DNA of 64,000 bases from Croceibacterium_B sp963783195 (GTDB lineage: Bacteria; Pseudomonadota; Alphaproteobacteria; Sphingomonadales; Sphingomonadaceae), in the NCBI GenBank assembly GCA_963783195.1, contig CAWAMV010000004.1, positions 1,612,001-1,676,000 on the forward strand. The letters are read 5' to 3'. Of the stretch, positions 20,224-28,658 are shown in pieces (the stretch's first letter is position 1; the number at the start of each line of letters is the position of its first letter). Made by a program: the position numbers and the translations under genes. Under the pieces are notes generated by a model. That model was not told the DNA's origin, ran no database searches, and saw only the letters and a program-made list of their open reading frames with translations.

Positions 20224-20266
20224 ACCCCGGGTCAGGTGTGGCTTGCACAGCTACGCTTCCCGGGGG
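20224..20266 (+). repeat. 43-bp interspersed repeat, copy 1
   Basis: About 38 of 42 bases match the copy at 20936-20978 in the same orientation. Both start ACCCCGG and end CCGGGG, so each can fold. It lies in the 165-base gap between the ubiquitin-like operon and the VOC gene. Confidence 0.75.
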
Positions 20267-20315
20267 GAAGTCCCCGCCCGCAGGCGGATGAAACCACTTT
20301 CCTACAGCCTCCGAC

Positions 20316-20875
20316 CTACCTTTGGTGAGTTCCGCTTCCGCGCGTGGCGCTGGCATCCCCACTCGCCCCACTAAACTCAATCAACTCAAACGGAATCCCC
20401 GAGTTGTCCGCCACGAACACGTAGGTCGTCCGCGGGCCCACGACCGGGCCGAGCACGATTTCGCGCCCTTGGCGGCCAGTTCCCTTGCCGCGGCCTCGGC
20501 GTCGTCGACCTGGAAGGCGAGGTGCTTGACGCCGTGGACGTAGAGGTCGGCGGTGGGGTCGAAGCGGTAGTCGGGCATGGGCCGGTCCTCGTCGACCTGG
20601 AACAGCTCGAGGTTGAAGTCGCCGCGGCGGATCAGGGCGAAGTTCATCTTCGGGTCGGCGTCCTTGCTCATCGTCTGCACCAGCTCGAAGCCGAGCATCC
20701 GGTGGTACCACGCGATCGAGGCGTCGAGGTCGGGCACGCTGATGCCGACGTGGTTGGCGGTGATGGCGAAGGTGGGGCCGTCGGTGGTCGCCGCATCTTC
20801 CCGCCGTTCCTGCGCCTGCGCGGCGGTGGCGGTGAGCGAAAGTGCGGCCAGTGCCGCGGTGATGGCGGTTTTCAT
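20316..20875 (-). CDS. Secreted VOC/glyoxalase-family protein, one missing base
   Basis: Signal peptide MKTAITAALAALSLTATAAQ then AQ. The vicinal-oxygen-chelate fold follows: ANHVGISVPDLDASIAWYHR, FELVQTMSKD, FNLELFQVD, and VKHLAFQVDDAEAAARELAA. The frame changes near 20466 (GCGAAATC where GCGGAAATC is expected); the other frame then gives EIVLGPVVGPRTTYVFVADN and GIPFELIEFSG, completing a roughly 186-residue protein. Family members are metal-dependent lyases, dioxygenases or binding proteins; the substrate is unknown. Direct repeats of 43 bp flank the gene. Confidence 0.8.
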
Positions 20876-20935
20876 GGGTGTGGGCCTCTCCCTGCCGCCT
20901 TGCGCGGTCTGTCGGGTGGTGTGGCAGGAAGCTGG

Positions 20936-20978
20936 ACCCCGGATCAAGTGTGCCTTGCACAGCTTCGCTTCCCGGGGG
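20936..20978 (+). repeat. 43-bp interspersed repeat, copy 2
   Basis: Same-orientation partner of 20224-20266 with four mismatches. Together they bracket the VOC gene as direct repeats about 710 bases apart. Confidence 0.75.
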
Positions 20979-21022
20979 TGACGGTTGGGGTGTGGGACTG
21001 GCGAGCGCGGTGCCTGGCGGCG

Positions 21023-21107
21023 CCCACCCCCCGGCCCCCTCCCGCAAGCGGGAGGGGGAGATGGCGGGGCCCACCCCCCGGCCCCCTCCCGCGGGCGGGA
21101 GGGGGAG
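21023..21107 (+). repeat. REP-like element pair (period 47)
   Basis: Two copies of a 38-base unit, beginning CCCACCCCCCGGCCCCCTCC and ending in a GCGGGAGGGGGAG arm that pairs with CTCCCGC to make a hairpin. The copies begin at 21023 and 21070. Confidence 0.85.
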
Positions 21108-21191
21108 AGGGCGGCTTGCCTTAATTCGCGGGGCATTTCGTGGTATGAGCCTTCGCACAGGGTTGCTTCTCGTCTCGGGGGAGACGCAGCC

Positions 21192-21587
21192 ATGCGCCTT
21201 GCAATCACCACCTTCACCACCCGCGCCGTCATGGCGCTCGCCGCGCTGGCGGGGGCTTCGGTCGCCTCGGCGGCGATGTTTGCCAACGTGATGGTGCCGC
21301 CCGGCGGGGAGACCGTGCTGGACGCGGGCCGGGCGGAGGGCTTTGCGGTGAGCGGGCAGAACGTCGGCCATGTCGCGCTGCAGGTCGTCGCGCGGGCCGG
21401 GGGGCATGACCGGCGGCTCGCCACGGTCGATCCCGGCGGGCGGCTCGACCAGGTCTTCGCGCCGCACGAGGCCGCCGTGCTGCGCAACCCTTCGCCCGCC
21501 GAAGAGGCCGTCGCCATGGTGCGAATGGTCGGCACCGACGGGCACGGCGGCGGCGCGGATTCGGCGCGGCAGGTCGGGCACCCCTGA
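21192..21587 (+). CDS. Small secreted protein of unknown function
   Basis: 131 residues with a signal peptide (MRLAITTFTTRAVMALAALA, GASVASA). The mature part contains MFANVMVPPGGETVLDAGRA and GHVALQVVARAGGHDRR and looks beta-rich. The last 20 residues are Gly/Asp/His-rich. No family is recognised. It lies alone between REP elements. Confidence 0.6.
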   Translation: MRLAITTFTTRAVMALAALAGASVASAAMFANVMVPPGGETVLDAGRAEGFAVSGQNVGHVALQVVARAGGHDRRLATVDPGGRLDQVFAPHEAAVLRNPSPAEEAVAMVRMVGTDGHGGGADSARQVGHP

Positions 21588-21652
21588 CCCTCGCCGCACG
21601 CCGCGCGCGGCACTTCGCGCTTTCCTACAGGTTCCGGTCCCGCATAGCGGGG

Positions 21653-21684
21653 ATGATTCACTCTGCTTTCACGAGGTGAATCAT
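21653..21684 (+). promoter_or_regulatory. Inverted repeat overlapping a start codon
   Basis: Perfect 9-base arms ATGATTCAC (21653-21661) and GTGAATCAT (21676-21684) with a 14-base loop. The right arm includes the AT of the ATG at 21683 and the bases next to the GAGG ribosome site. It could be an operator or a start-masking RNA hairpin. Each arm contains a GANTC methylation motif. Confidence 0.6.
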
Positions 21685-21771
21685 GACCGAGCTGCCCCAT
21701 CCCGACCGCTTCGCGCTGCCGTGCGAGCTTCCTGACCGACGCTGGCGCGGGGGGCGCTGTGTCCGGCGCAG

Positions 21772-21857
21772 CCCACCCCCCGGCCCCCTCCCGCGAGCGG
21801 GAGGGGGAGTCGGCCGGCGCCCACCCCCCGGCCCCCTGCAGCGAGCGGGAGGGGGAG
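21772..21857 (+). repeat. REP-like element pair (period 48)
   Basis: Two more copies of the same unit as at 21023, beginning at 21772 and 21820, with AGTCGGCCGGCG repeated after each. They lie inside the extended 5' end of the following coding frame. Confidence 0.85.
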
Positions 21858-21955
21858 TCGGCCGGCGCGCCGAGCGAGGACTGGCGCGCGCGCGGGCTGG
21901 CGCATCCGGCCGGGCGGGGATGGGTGGCTGGCGGCGAGGGCGGGGCCACCGTCAA

Positions 21956-21991
21956 CTCCCCTCCCTTGCGGGGAGGGCTCGGGGGTGGGGG
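21956..21991 (+). repeat. Inverted-orientation REP-like element
   Basis: CTCCCCTCCCTTGCGGGGAG followed by GGCTCGGGGGTGGGGG, a hairpin-forming relative of the nearby REP units in opposite orientation. Confidence 0.7.
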
Positions 21992-22055
21992 CTCCGATAA
22001 CGCCGACGCCACGCCCCGCCCCAACCTGTCCCCCTACGCGGAAGAACCGGAGCGC

Positions 22056-22967
22056 ATGGGCACCGCCGACTGGACCGTCTTCACTCCCGAGCGGCAATCG
22101 GCCTTCCTCGCGCAGCTGGCCGACAGCGGCAACGTGCGGCTGGCGGCGCGGGCGGCGGGGGTTTCGCCGCAGACGGCCTATCGCGCGCGGCGCCGCGCTG
22201 TCGGGCTGGCGGCGGCGTGGGACGCAGCCGTGCTGGCCGCGCGGCCGGTCGCCGAAGCGGCGCTGGAGGACCGGGCGCTGAACGGGTGGCAGGAGCCGGT
22301 GTTCTATCGCGGCGAGGAGGTCGGCCACCGGCATCGCTTCGACGGCCGCCTGCTGCTTGCCCACCTCGCGCGGCTCGACCGGCTGGCCGAACAGGTCGCG
22401 GGGCGCTTCGCGGGCGGCGAGGCCGAGGCGCTGGCCGCGCTCGACGCGGCGATCGAGGCCGGGGCGCGGGGCGGGGCCCTGCCGGTGCCGCCGCCGCTGG
22501 CAAACCCGCAGGACCGCGTTCCAGGTGTTCCATCCTCGGCGGTGGAGGGCTCCCGGGTGGCGGAGACGCGGACGGCGGAAGCGCGGCGGGCGGCCGGTGC
22601 CGCGCCGGAGGAACCCTGCGCCAGGTGCGGCGGGTGGTGCGAGACGCCGTTTGTCCGGCTGACCCCGGCGGATTGCCAGTGGCTCGGCCACCGGCTCGGC
22701 CGGATGCTCGACGCGCGGCCGGCCGACTGGCGCCGCCCGGACGTCGCCTGGCCGGCCGACATCGACGAGATCCACGCCGACGCGCTGGAGATGGGCGTGC
22801 CCGAGTGGTGGCGCCTCACCAGCGAGGCCGAGTTCGAACAGGCGATGGAGCGCCAGTTCGGCGGCCCCGCCGGCCCCGCGCGCGAGCGGCAGGGCGGCGG
22901 CGAGACGTCGGCGGGTGAGGCGGCTGCGGGGGGCGAGGAGACGGGGGGCGAGGCGGCGGAGGGCTAG
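22056..22967 (+). CDS. HTH protein resembling phage terminase small subunits; N-terminus disrupted by REPs
   Basis: 303 residues from ATG 22056. The N-terminal part WTVFTPERQSAFLAQLADSG, NVRLAARAAGVSPQTAYRAR is a clear helix-turn-helix, followed by ALEDRALNGWQEPVFYRGEE and RLLLAHLARLDRLAEQVAGR. The C-terminal half has a Cys cluster (CARCGGWCETP). Coding-like fragments precede this start: MTELPHPDRFALPCELPDRR from ATG 21683 in another frame, and APSEDWRARGLAHPAG at about 21870 in this frame, with the REP pair between them. The original gene may have begun at 21683 and been split by REP insertion. It is common in sphingomonads as a lone gene; its function is unknown. Confidence 0.65.
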   Translation: MGTADWTVFTPERQSAFLAQLADSGNVRLAARAAGVSPQTAYRARRRAVGLAAAWDAAVLAARPVAEAALEDRALNGWQEPVFYRGEEVGHRHRFDGRLLLAHLARLDRLAEQVAGRFAGGEAEALAALDAAIEAGARGGALPVPPPLANPQDRVPGVPSSAVEGSRVAETRTAEARRAAGAAPEEPCARCGGWCETPFVRLTPADCQWLGHRLGRMLDARPADWRRPDVAWPADIDEIHADALEMGVPEWWRLTSEAEFEQAMERQFGGPAGPARERQGGGETSAGEAAAGGEETGGEAAEG

Positions 22968-23605
22968 CGGGCGGCGTCCACGCTGCGATCGGTATCGTTC
23001 CCGCGATCGGTGTCGTTGCCCCTGTCGGTATCGTTGCCCCTGTCGGTGTCGTTGCCCCGGTCGGTGTCGTTGCCCCGGTCGGTGCCGGAACCTCCCGCCG
23101 CGCCCGCCGCGCCCGCGGGCAGTTCGGCGTTCATGTCGGACACGATCTTCCACGCGCCGTCGGCCTGCTTCTGCCAGACCGTCTGGTTGGCGATGCGCAA
23201 GGTCACCGGCTGGCCGCCCACCGTGTGGGTCAAGGTCCCGGTGAATGCTCTGCCGGCGAGGTCCCCGCTGGAGGAAACCCACGACTGGTCCGCGCTTCCG
23301 TCCGCCGCGACGTTGAATGCCGGATCGCTCAGCATGTCGGCGAACATGTTGCGGATCTCGCCCAGTCCGGTGACCGGCGCCGTGTCGGGCAGGTAGATCG
23401 TCGCCCCTTCGGCATAGGCCGCGGTAGCGCCGGCCGGATCCTTGGCATTGAGCGCGGCGAGCTGCGCGTTCTCGACCTCGTCGATGGCGGCAAGGGCGGC
23501 GTCGCTGTCGGCGGCGGGCTGGTCGGCCTCGTCGCCCGCGGTGCCTCCGGAGCAGGCGGCGAGCAGCGCCAGCGGCGCGGCGGCGGCAAGGAACGTGATG
23601 CGCAT
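22964..23605 (-). CDS. Lipoprotein with SnoaL/NTF2-like domain and Asp-rich tandem-repeat tail
   Basis: About 213 residues from ATG 23605; the longer open frame upstream lacks a signal. The lipobox is LLAAC within MRITFLAAAAPLALLAACSG. Residues 40-165 form an NTF2/DUF4440-like domain (AIDEVENAQLAALNAKDPAG, TYLPDTAPVTG-like centre, VWQKQADGAWKIVSDMNAEL). The C-terminus has six GNDTDR-type hexapeptides encoded by 18-base tandem repeats. It is probably anchored in the outer membrane facing the periplasm. Its 3' end overlaps the 3' end of the HTH gene by 4 bases on the opposite strand. Confidence 0.78.
   Translation of the reverse strand: MRITFLAAAAPLALLAACSGGTAGDEADQPAADSDAALAAIDEVENAQLAALNAKDPAGATAAYAEGATIYLPDTAPVTGLGEIRNMFADMLSDPAFNVAADGSADQSWVSSSGDLAGRAFTGTLTHTVGGQPVTLRIANQTVWQKQADGAWKIVSDMNAELPAGAAGAAGGSGTDRGNDTDRGNDTDRGNDTDRGNDTDRGNDTDRSVDAAR
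22987..23086 (-). repeat. 18-base tandem repeat encoding GNDTDR
   Basis: About six units of 18 bases (core GTCGGTATCGTTGCCCCT on the plus strand) within the lipoprotein C-terminus. Units differ by single C/T changes. Copy-number change would keep the frame. Confidence 0.85.
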
Positions 23606-23675
23606 GGGTTTGGACCCTCCCCTCGAAGGAGCACGACCCGCCGCGAATGAGCGCCCGTGCCCGCCGGAAGTCAAG

Positions 23676-23948
23676 TCAGAGCGCGGTCTGGCTCTCGACT
23701 AACTGCTTCGATTCCTTGAGTCCGAGGCCCGTCCGTTCACGCACCAGCCTTATTGCCTCGATCTTGCGGCCCGAGGCGATGGCGTCGCGGATGTCGGGCT
23801 GGGCGAGCGCGGCGGACTGCTCCGTGCTGGGCGCCAGGGTGGCGCGGCGCTGCCGCTCGATCATGTCGCCTCCGCCACGCAGGGCGCGCACGAGGAATAT
23901 CAGGAGGAGCAGCGCGGCGGGGATCAGTATCCAGAGCGGCACGAACAT
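23676..23948 (-). CDS. Small membrane protein with ribosomal L7/L12 C-terminal-like domain
   Basis: 90 residues. One membrane segment lies at residues 3-23 (VPLWILIPAALLLLIFLVRA). The cytoplasmic part, near residues 52-90, has DIRDAIASGRKIEAIRLVRE and TGLGLKESKQLVES, which matches the L7/L12 C-terminal fold (the ALKEAK-like signature). Ribosomal L7/L12 has no membrane anchor, so this is a paralogous domain reused in a membrane protein of unknown role. Confidence 0.78.
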   Translation of the reverse strand: MFVPLWILIPAALLLLIFLVRALRGGGDMIERQRRATLAPSTEQSAALAQPDIRDAIASGRKIEAIRLVRERTGLGLKESKQLVESQTAL

Positions 23949-24017
23949 ACGCGCAGGCTAGCCCGGTCGGCCGTCGGTGTCACGAGGGGCCTGGCACGAA
24001 GGGCTGGGCAGAGCGCC

Positions 24018-24542
24018 CTATTCGTCGAGGACGGCGAGCGTGACCTTGGCGTGCCCCGGGCCGATCAGCCCGAGATCGCGCGCGGCCGCCTGGCTCACGT
24101 CGATCACGCGGCTGCGGGCGAATGGGCCACGATCGTTGATCCGCACGACCACCGACTTGCCGCCGCGGCTCACCTTGACGCGGGTGCCGAAGGGCAGGGT
24201 GCGATGGGCGGCGGTGTACTCGTCATTGTCGAACTGCTCGCCGCTGGCGGTGCGGCGGCCGTCAAACCGGGCAGCGTAATAGCTCGCAACGCCCGAGCCG
24301 TACTGCGTCCAGTCATCGTTCGTCTCGACCACCTCGGGCTCGGCGAGGTCGGTGCCCACCGGTTCCAGCGCCGGCTCGAACCGGGGGAGAGTGTCGTCGA
24401 ACTGCTCGGCAAGCGCCGCACCGGTCTGCGGCGCCGCGGGTTCCACCGCCCAGCCGGGAGCGACCGCCGCGCCCAGCGCGAGCAGCGCACCGCCGATGGC
24501 AAGCAAAGTTCGCCTGGATCCGAAGTTGTTCCCGTCCAACAT
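24018..24542 (-). CDS. RlpA-like septal ring lytic transglycosylase family protein
   Basis: 174 residues. A signal-like N-terminus (RRTLLAIGGALLALGAAVA) is followed by an acidic linker and the double-psi beta-barrel RlpA domain at about residues 85-172: GSGVASYYAARFDGRRTASG, then YTAAHRTLPFGTRVKVSRGG, then VVVRINDRGPFARSRVIDVS. By family knowledge RlpA cleaves naked glycan strands and helps daughter-cell separation. No SPOR domain is present, and it is shorter than many homologues. Confidence 0.85.
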   Translation of the reverse strand: MLDGNNFGSRRTLLAIGGALLALGAAVAPGWAVEPAAPQTGAALAEQFDDTLPRFEPALEPVGTDLAEPEVVETNDDWTQYGSGVASYYAARFDGRRTASGEQFDNDEYTAAHRTLPFGTRVKVSRGGKSVVVRINDRGPFARSRVIDVSQAAARDLGLIGPGHAKVTLAVLDE

Positions 24543-25419
24543 GACGAAGCCGACTTACGCCCCGGAGATGAGCGAAAACACCCACTCGCCTTCGTTCGGC
24601 CCCATTTCGCACTCGGTTCATCGTTTGGTGTGGGAACCTTAACCACGAGCCGCGTGAGATCGCTTTCCTACAGCCAGGATCATGCCGCAGCGCAACCGGA
24701 GACGGTCTGGCGGCGATTCGCTGCGATCTTTGACACTGTGCGGACACTGGGCGTGCCGCCGATCCGGCGGGCGGGAACTGCGCGGGTAAACGGAAATGGG
24801 GCCGGCATTCCTGCCGACCCCACTCTCACCGGCGGTGGGTCCCGAGGGACGCTTATCGCCTGACGTTTCGCGCGCTAGCTGTTTAGGCAGCGGCGCTATG
24901 TCGTCCGGCGCTCGCGCCGGTGCCGGTTCCGTCGGGGACCGGGTTCGATCCGAAGATCCATCCCTTGTCCTCGGCGGTTCCGAGACCGACCGTCGTCACC
25001 GTTTTCTCAAGCGGTCTCTTGATCCGAAGATCGCAAGTCCATCGAAATCGGTCCGGTTCGCCCGGCCTTCCAACTGCGCGCCTTCGCGGCTTCAACGCTC
25101 CGGGAATTGACAGATCCGAAGATCTTCCGTTTCCCTTTGCTCCACCCCGCGGCATTTCGCGGTCGGCTCGATAGCGGTTCCAAAATCTCTTCTTTTTTCA
25201 GGGTGTTACCCCGTCCATCCGAAGAGCCAATCCCCGCTCTCGATGACTTGAAGATGCGCCGGAAGGGTGAGTCGGACAAGCGCTCGAAGTGCGAGTTTTC
25301 CACTTTCAACCGATTTGCCGGTGGACAAGGGTGGATAAGTCCACCGCTCGTCGCATTCTCGCAAGAATGTTACCCATCCTGGTGCAGCGCATCCGCTGTT
25401 TCAGTTGGGCAAAGGCGCC
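24543..25419. other. 877-base region without a convincing gene; repeated TTCG hairpins
   Basis: Short open frames here lack ribosome sites and family resemblance. On the minus strand the 12-mer GATCTTCGGATC occurs three times (24947-24958, 25021-25032, 25113-25124) and a fourth, imperfect copy is at 25217-25228. Each perfect copy is a GATC stem closed by a C(UUCG)G tetraloop; the third extends to AGATC/GATCT. A 7-base inverted repeat GGTGGAC/GTCCACC lies at 25320-25345 near the argG end. The region could be the long leader of the RlpA gene or an RNA gene; nothing more can be supported. Confidence 0.5.
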
Positions 25420-26637
<1,218 letters not shown>

Positions 26638-26707
26638 GGATGCAGGACTCCGCTGGAAACGGCGGCGCGACTATCAGGCACGCCGGCCTGCCGCAATGGC
26701 GAAGCGT

Positions 26708-27247
26708 TCAGCCCTTGATCGGCTTTGCGCCGAGCTGCGGATTGAGCTTGGAGATGTGATTGAGCCAGGCACGCGGCTTGCGCAGCAATTCCTTGGGATA
26801 ATCCACCTTCAGTCCGCCCATTTCCGCGATCCGGCCGACGAAGTGGATGCAGTTGTTCTTGTCGAGGTCGTAGAAATCGCCCGGGTGGTCGCGCCAGACC
26901 TCCACCTCGTTGCGCATCCTGCGATAGGTCTCGTCATCCACGGTGATGGTGAAGTGGCGGTTGGTCTTCTGGACCCACTTCTCCTTCTCGACATAGATCT
27001 CCTGCTTGACCGGGCCGGTCAGCACGGCGGGCGACACGGTTTTGGCGGTGAAGCCGAAATTCTCGTGAATCTTTTCGCCGGTGTCGTCGAGCGTGCCGTC
27101 GAACACCACGAATGTGTGCGGATAGCGGCCGAAGAAGACGGAGCCGTTGAAGCTCTGGAAGGAGACCCGGACTTTCGCCTCGGCCGGCTGGGCGAGGGCG
27201 AACAGCGCGAAAAACAGCACGACGATGGACAGGAGGCGGCGCGACAT
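26708..27247 (-). CDS. Secreted protein of unknown function with conserved Asn-Cys-Ile-His
   Basis: 179 residues from ATG 27247; the longer upstream frame lacks a signal peptide. The signal peptide is MSRRLLSIVVLFFALFALAQ then PAEA. The mature part has FQSFNGSVFFGRYPHTFVVF, then GEKIHENFGFTAKTV, then DKNNCIHFVGRIAEMGGL. The NCIHFV stretch with a Cys and His resembles NlpC/P60-type or LRAT-like amide hydrolases, but the match is too weak to call. It lies 10 bases downstream of the MATE gene in the same direction. Confidence 0.7.
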   Translation of the reverse strand: MSRRLLSIVVLFFALFALAQPAEAKVRVSFQSFNGSVFFGRYPHTFVVFDGTLDDTGEKIHENFGFTAKTVSPAVLTGPVKQEIYVEKEKWVQKTNRHFTITVDDETYRRMRNEVEVWRDHPGDFYDLDKNNCIHFVGRIAEMGGLKVDYPKELLRKPRAWLNHISKLNPQLGAKPIKG

Positions 27248-27257
27248 CGTGGTCTGG

Positions 27258-28658
27258 TTAGGCTGTCGCGGCGCGCGGTTCAACCTGCTGCGTTGACCGC
27301 AGGAGCGAAGGAATGGCCAGGGCAAGCCCGCCGGCGCGATAGAGATAGGCCGCCCACAGCGCGAGCCATACGCCGAGCGCCCCGAGCGGCCGCAGCGCGA
27401 GATCGGTCGCGATGTAGAGCACCGAGGCGGCGACCCCGGCATTGCGCAGGGCTCGGCCCCGTGTCGCCCCTATGAACACGCCATCGAGCATCCAGCTGGG
27501 CAGGCCGATCAGGGGCACCAGCGCGGCAAAGGCGAGGAAATGGGCCGCTTGCCGGCGAATAGCCGGGTCCGTGGTTATCAGGGAAATGGCCTGCTCGCCG
27601 AAAACCCAGAACACTCCGGCCAACAAGGCACCAGCCGCCAACGAGAACTCGGCGGTGAGGCGGATCGCCCGCAGCAGCCTTTCGCGCGAGCGCGCGCCGA
27701 TCGCCTGCCCAACACGCGATTCCGCCGTGAAAGCGAAAGCGTCCAGCACGAAGGCGGCGACGTTGACGAACTGCATCAGCACGTGCTGCGCGGCCAGGGC
27801 GACAGCGCCGAGCCGCGCGCCCGCGTTGGCAAACCACGCGAACAGTATAAGCAGCGCGAGGGTGCGGATCATCAGGTCGCGATTGACGGCGAACAGGTGC
27901 CGAAGCGCGGTCCGGTCCCACAGAGCCGCGCGGCCCGTCCTTCGGGCGAGGGTGAGCGGGTTGGCGCCGGCGATTCCTGTGACCAGGGCCACCGCGGTCA
28001 CGAGCGCCACCCACTCGGCCATCGCGGTTCCCAGGCCGACGCCTTCCGCTCCCATCCCGACGCCGAACACCAGTCCGACGTCGAACAGCGCATTCGCCGC
28101 GTTCATCACCAGTTGCAGCGCCAGCGCAGCGCGGGTGCGGCCCAGGCCGAAAAGCCAGCCGGTTGCGGCATAGACGGCGAGCGCGGCGGGCGCGCCGAGG
28201 AAGCGCATCGTCACATATCCCCGCGCCTCGGCGGTGATCGCCGCCCCGCCCGAGAACAGGGCGAAAGCCAGTTCTCGCAACGGCCAGGCCAGCACGAGCA
28301 GAACGACGCCGATCGCCACGCCGATCGCCAGGCCGCGGACGAGCAGTGCCGCGACTTCGCCATCGCGGCCGGCCCCGTCGGCCTGTGCGGTCATGCCGGT
28401 CATGCCCATGCGCAGGAAGCCGAAGGTCCAGAAGACCAGGCTGATGATCGTCGCGCCGAGCGCAACGCCGGCCAGTGCCGCGGCATCTCCCGCGCGGCCG
28501 ATCACAACCGTGTCGACCAGTCCCACGAAGGGAATCGCCGCCTGGCCGAGCATGATCGGCCACGCCTGCGCGAAGACCGCGCGGCGCGTCAGGGGTGGAG
28601 GTACGGCGACCAGCTTAGCCGCCCAGCAGGTTGCGCTCGGCCTCGTCCATGTAGCCAC
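27258..28658 (-). CDS. MATE-family multidrug/toxin efflux transporter
   Basis: About 450 residues with 12 hydrophobic segments in two similar halves, for example GQAAIPFVGLVDTVVIGRAG, ALAGVALGATIISLVFWTFG, and VLDAFAFTAESRVGQAIGAR. These are MATE (DinF-like) signatures; such proteins export cationic compounds using Na+ or H+. Homology-like sequence begins with LTRRAVFAQAWPIML. The only ordinary start is GTG 28658, which overlaps the cyclopropane synthase gene by 44 bases; a CTG near 28592-28613 is possible. The start is therefore uncertain. Confidence 0.88.
   Translation of the reverse strand: MATWTRPSATCWAAKLVAVPPPLTRRAVFAQAWPIMLGQAAIPFVGLVDTVVIGRAGDAAALAGVALGATIISLVFWTFGFLRMGMTGMTAQADGAGRDGEVAALLVRGLAIGVAIGVVLLVLAWPLRELAFALFSGGAAITAEARGYVTMRFLGAPAALAVYAATGWLFGLGRTRAALALQLVMNAANALFDVGLVFGVGMGAEGVGLGTAMAEWVALVTAVALVTGIAGANPLTLARRTGRAALWDRTALRHLFAVNRDLMIRTLALLILFAWFANAGARLGAVALAAQHVLMQFVNVAAFVLDAFAFTAESRVGQAIGARSRERLLRAIRLTAEFSLAAGALLAGVFWVFGEQAISLITTDPAIRRQAAHFLAFAALVPLIGLPSWMLDGVFIGATRGRALRNAGVAASVLYIATDLALRPLGALGVWLALWAAYLYRAGGLALAIPSLLRSTQQVEPRAATA

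Larger units (their letters stand above)
20876..21191. other. 316-base intergenic region between divergent genes
   Basis: This holds the 5' regions of the VOC gene (minus) and the small secreted protein (plus), one copy of the 43-bp repeat and two REP units. Apart from these repeats no gene is seen. Confidence 0.7.

Noticed and set aside
24930..24965. GGTTCGATCC resembling a tRNA T-arm
   Set aside because: The flanking bases do not pair as a T-stem, and no acceptor or anticodon arms are present.
24883..25309. Two minus-strand open frames in the gene-free region
   Set aside because: No ribosome site or family match; the repeated IFGS residues simply reflect the repeated GATCTTCGGATC.
25320..25345. 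TTATCCACC-like DnaA boxes suggesting an origin
   Set aside because: Only one or two imperfect boxes, which form part of a small inverted repeat; no origin-associated genes nearby.
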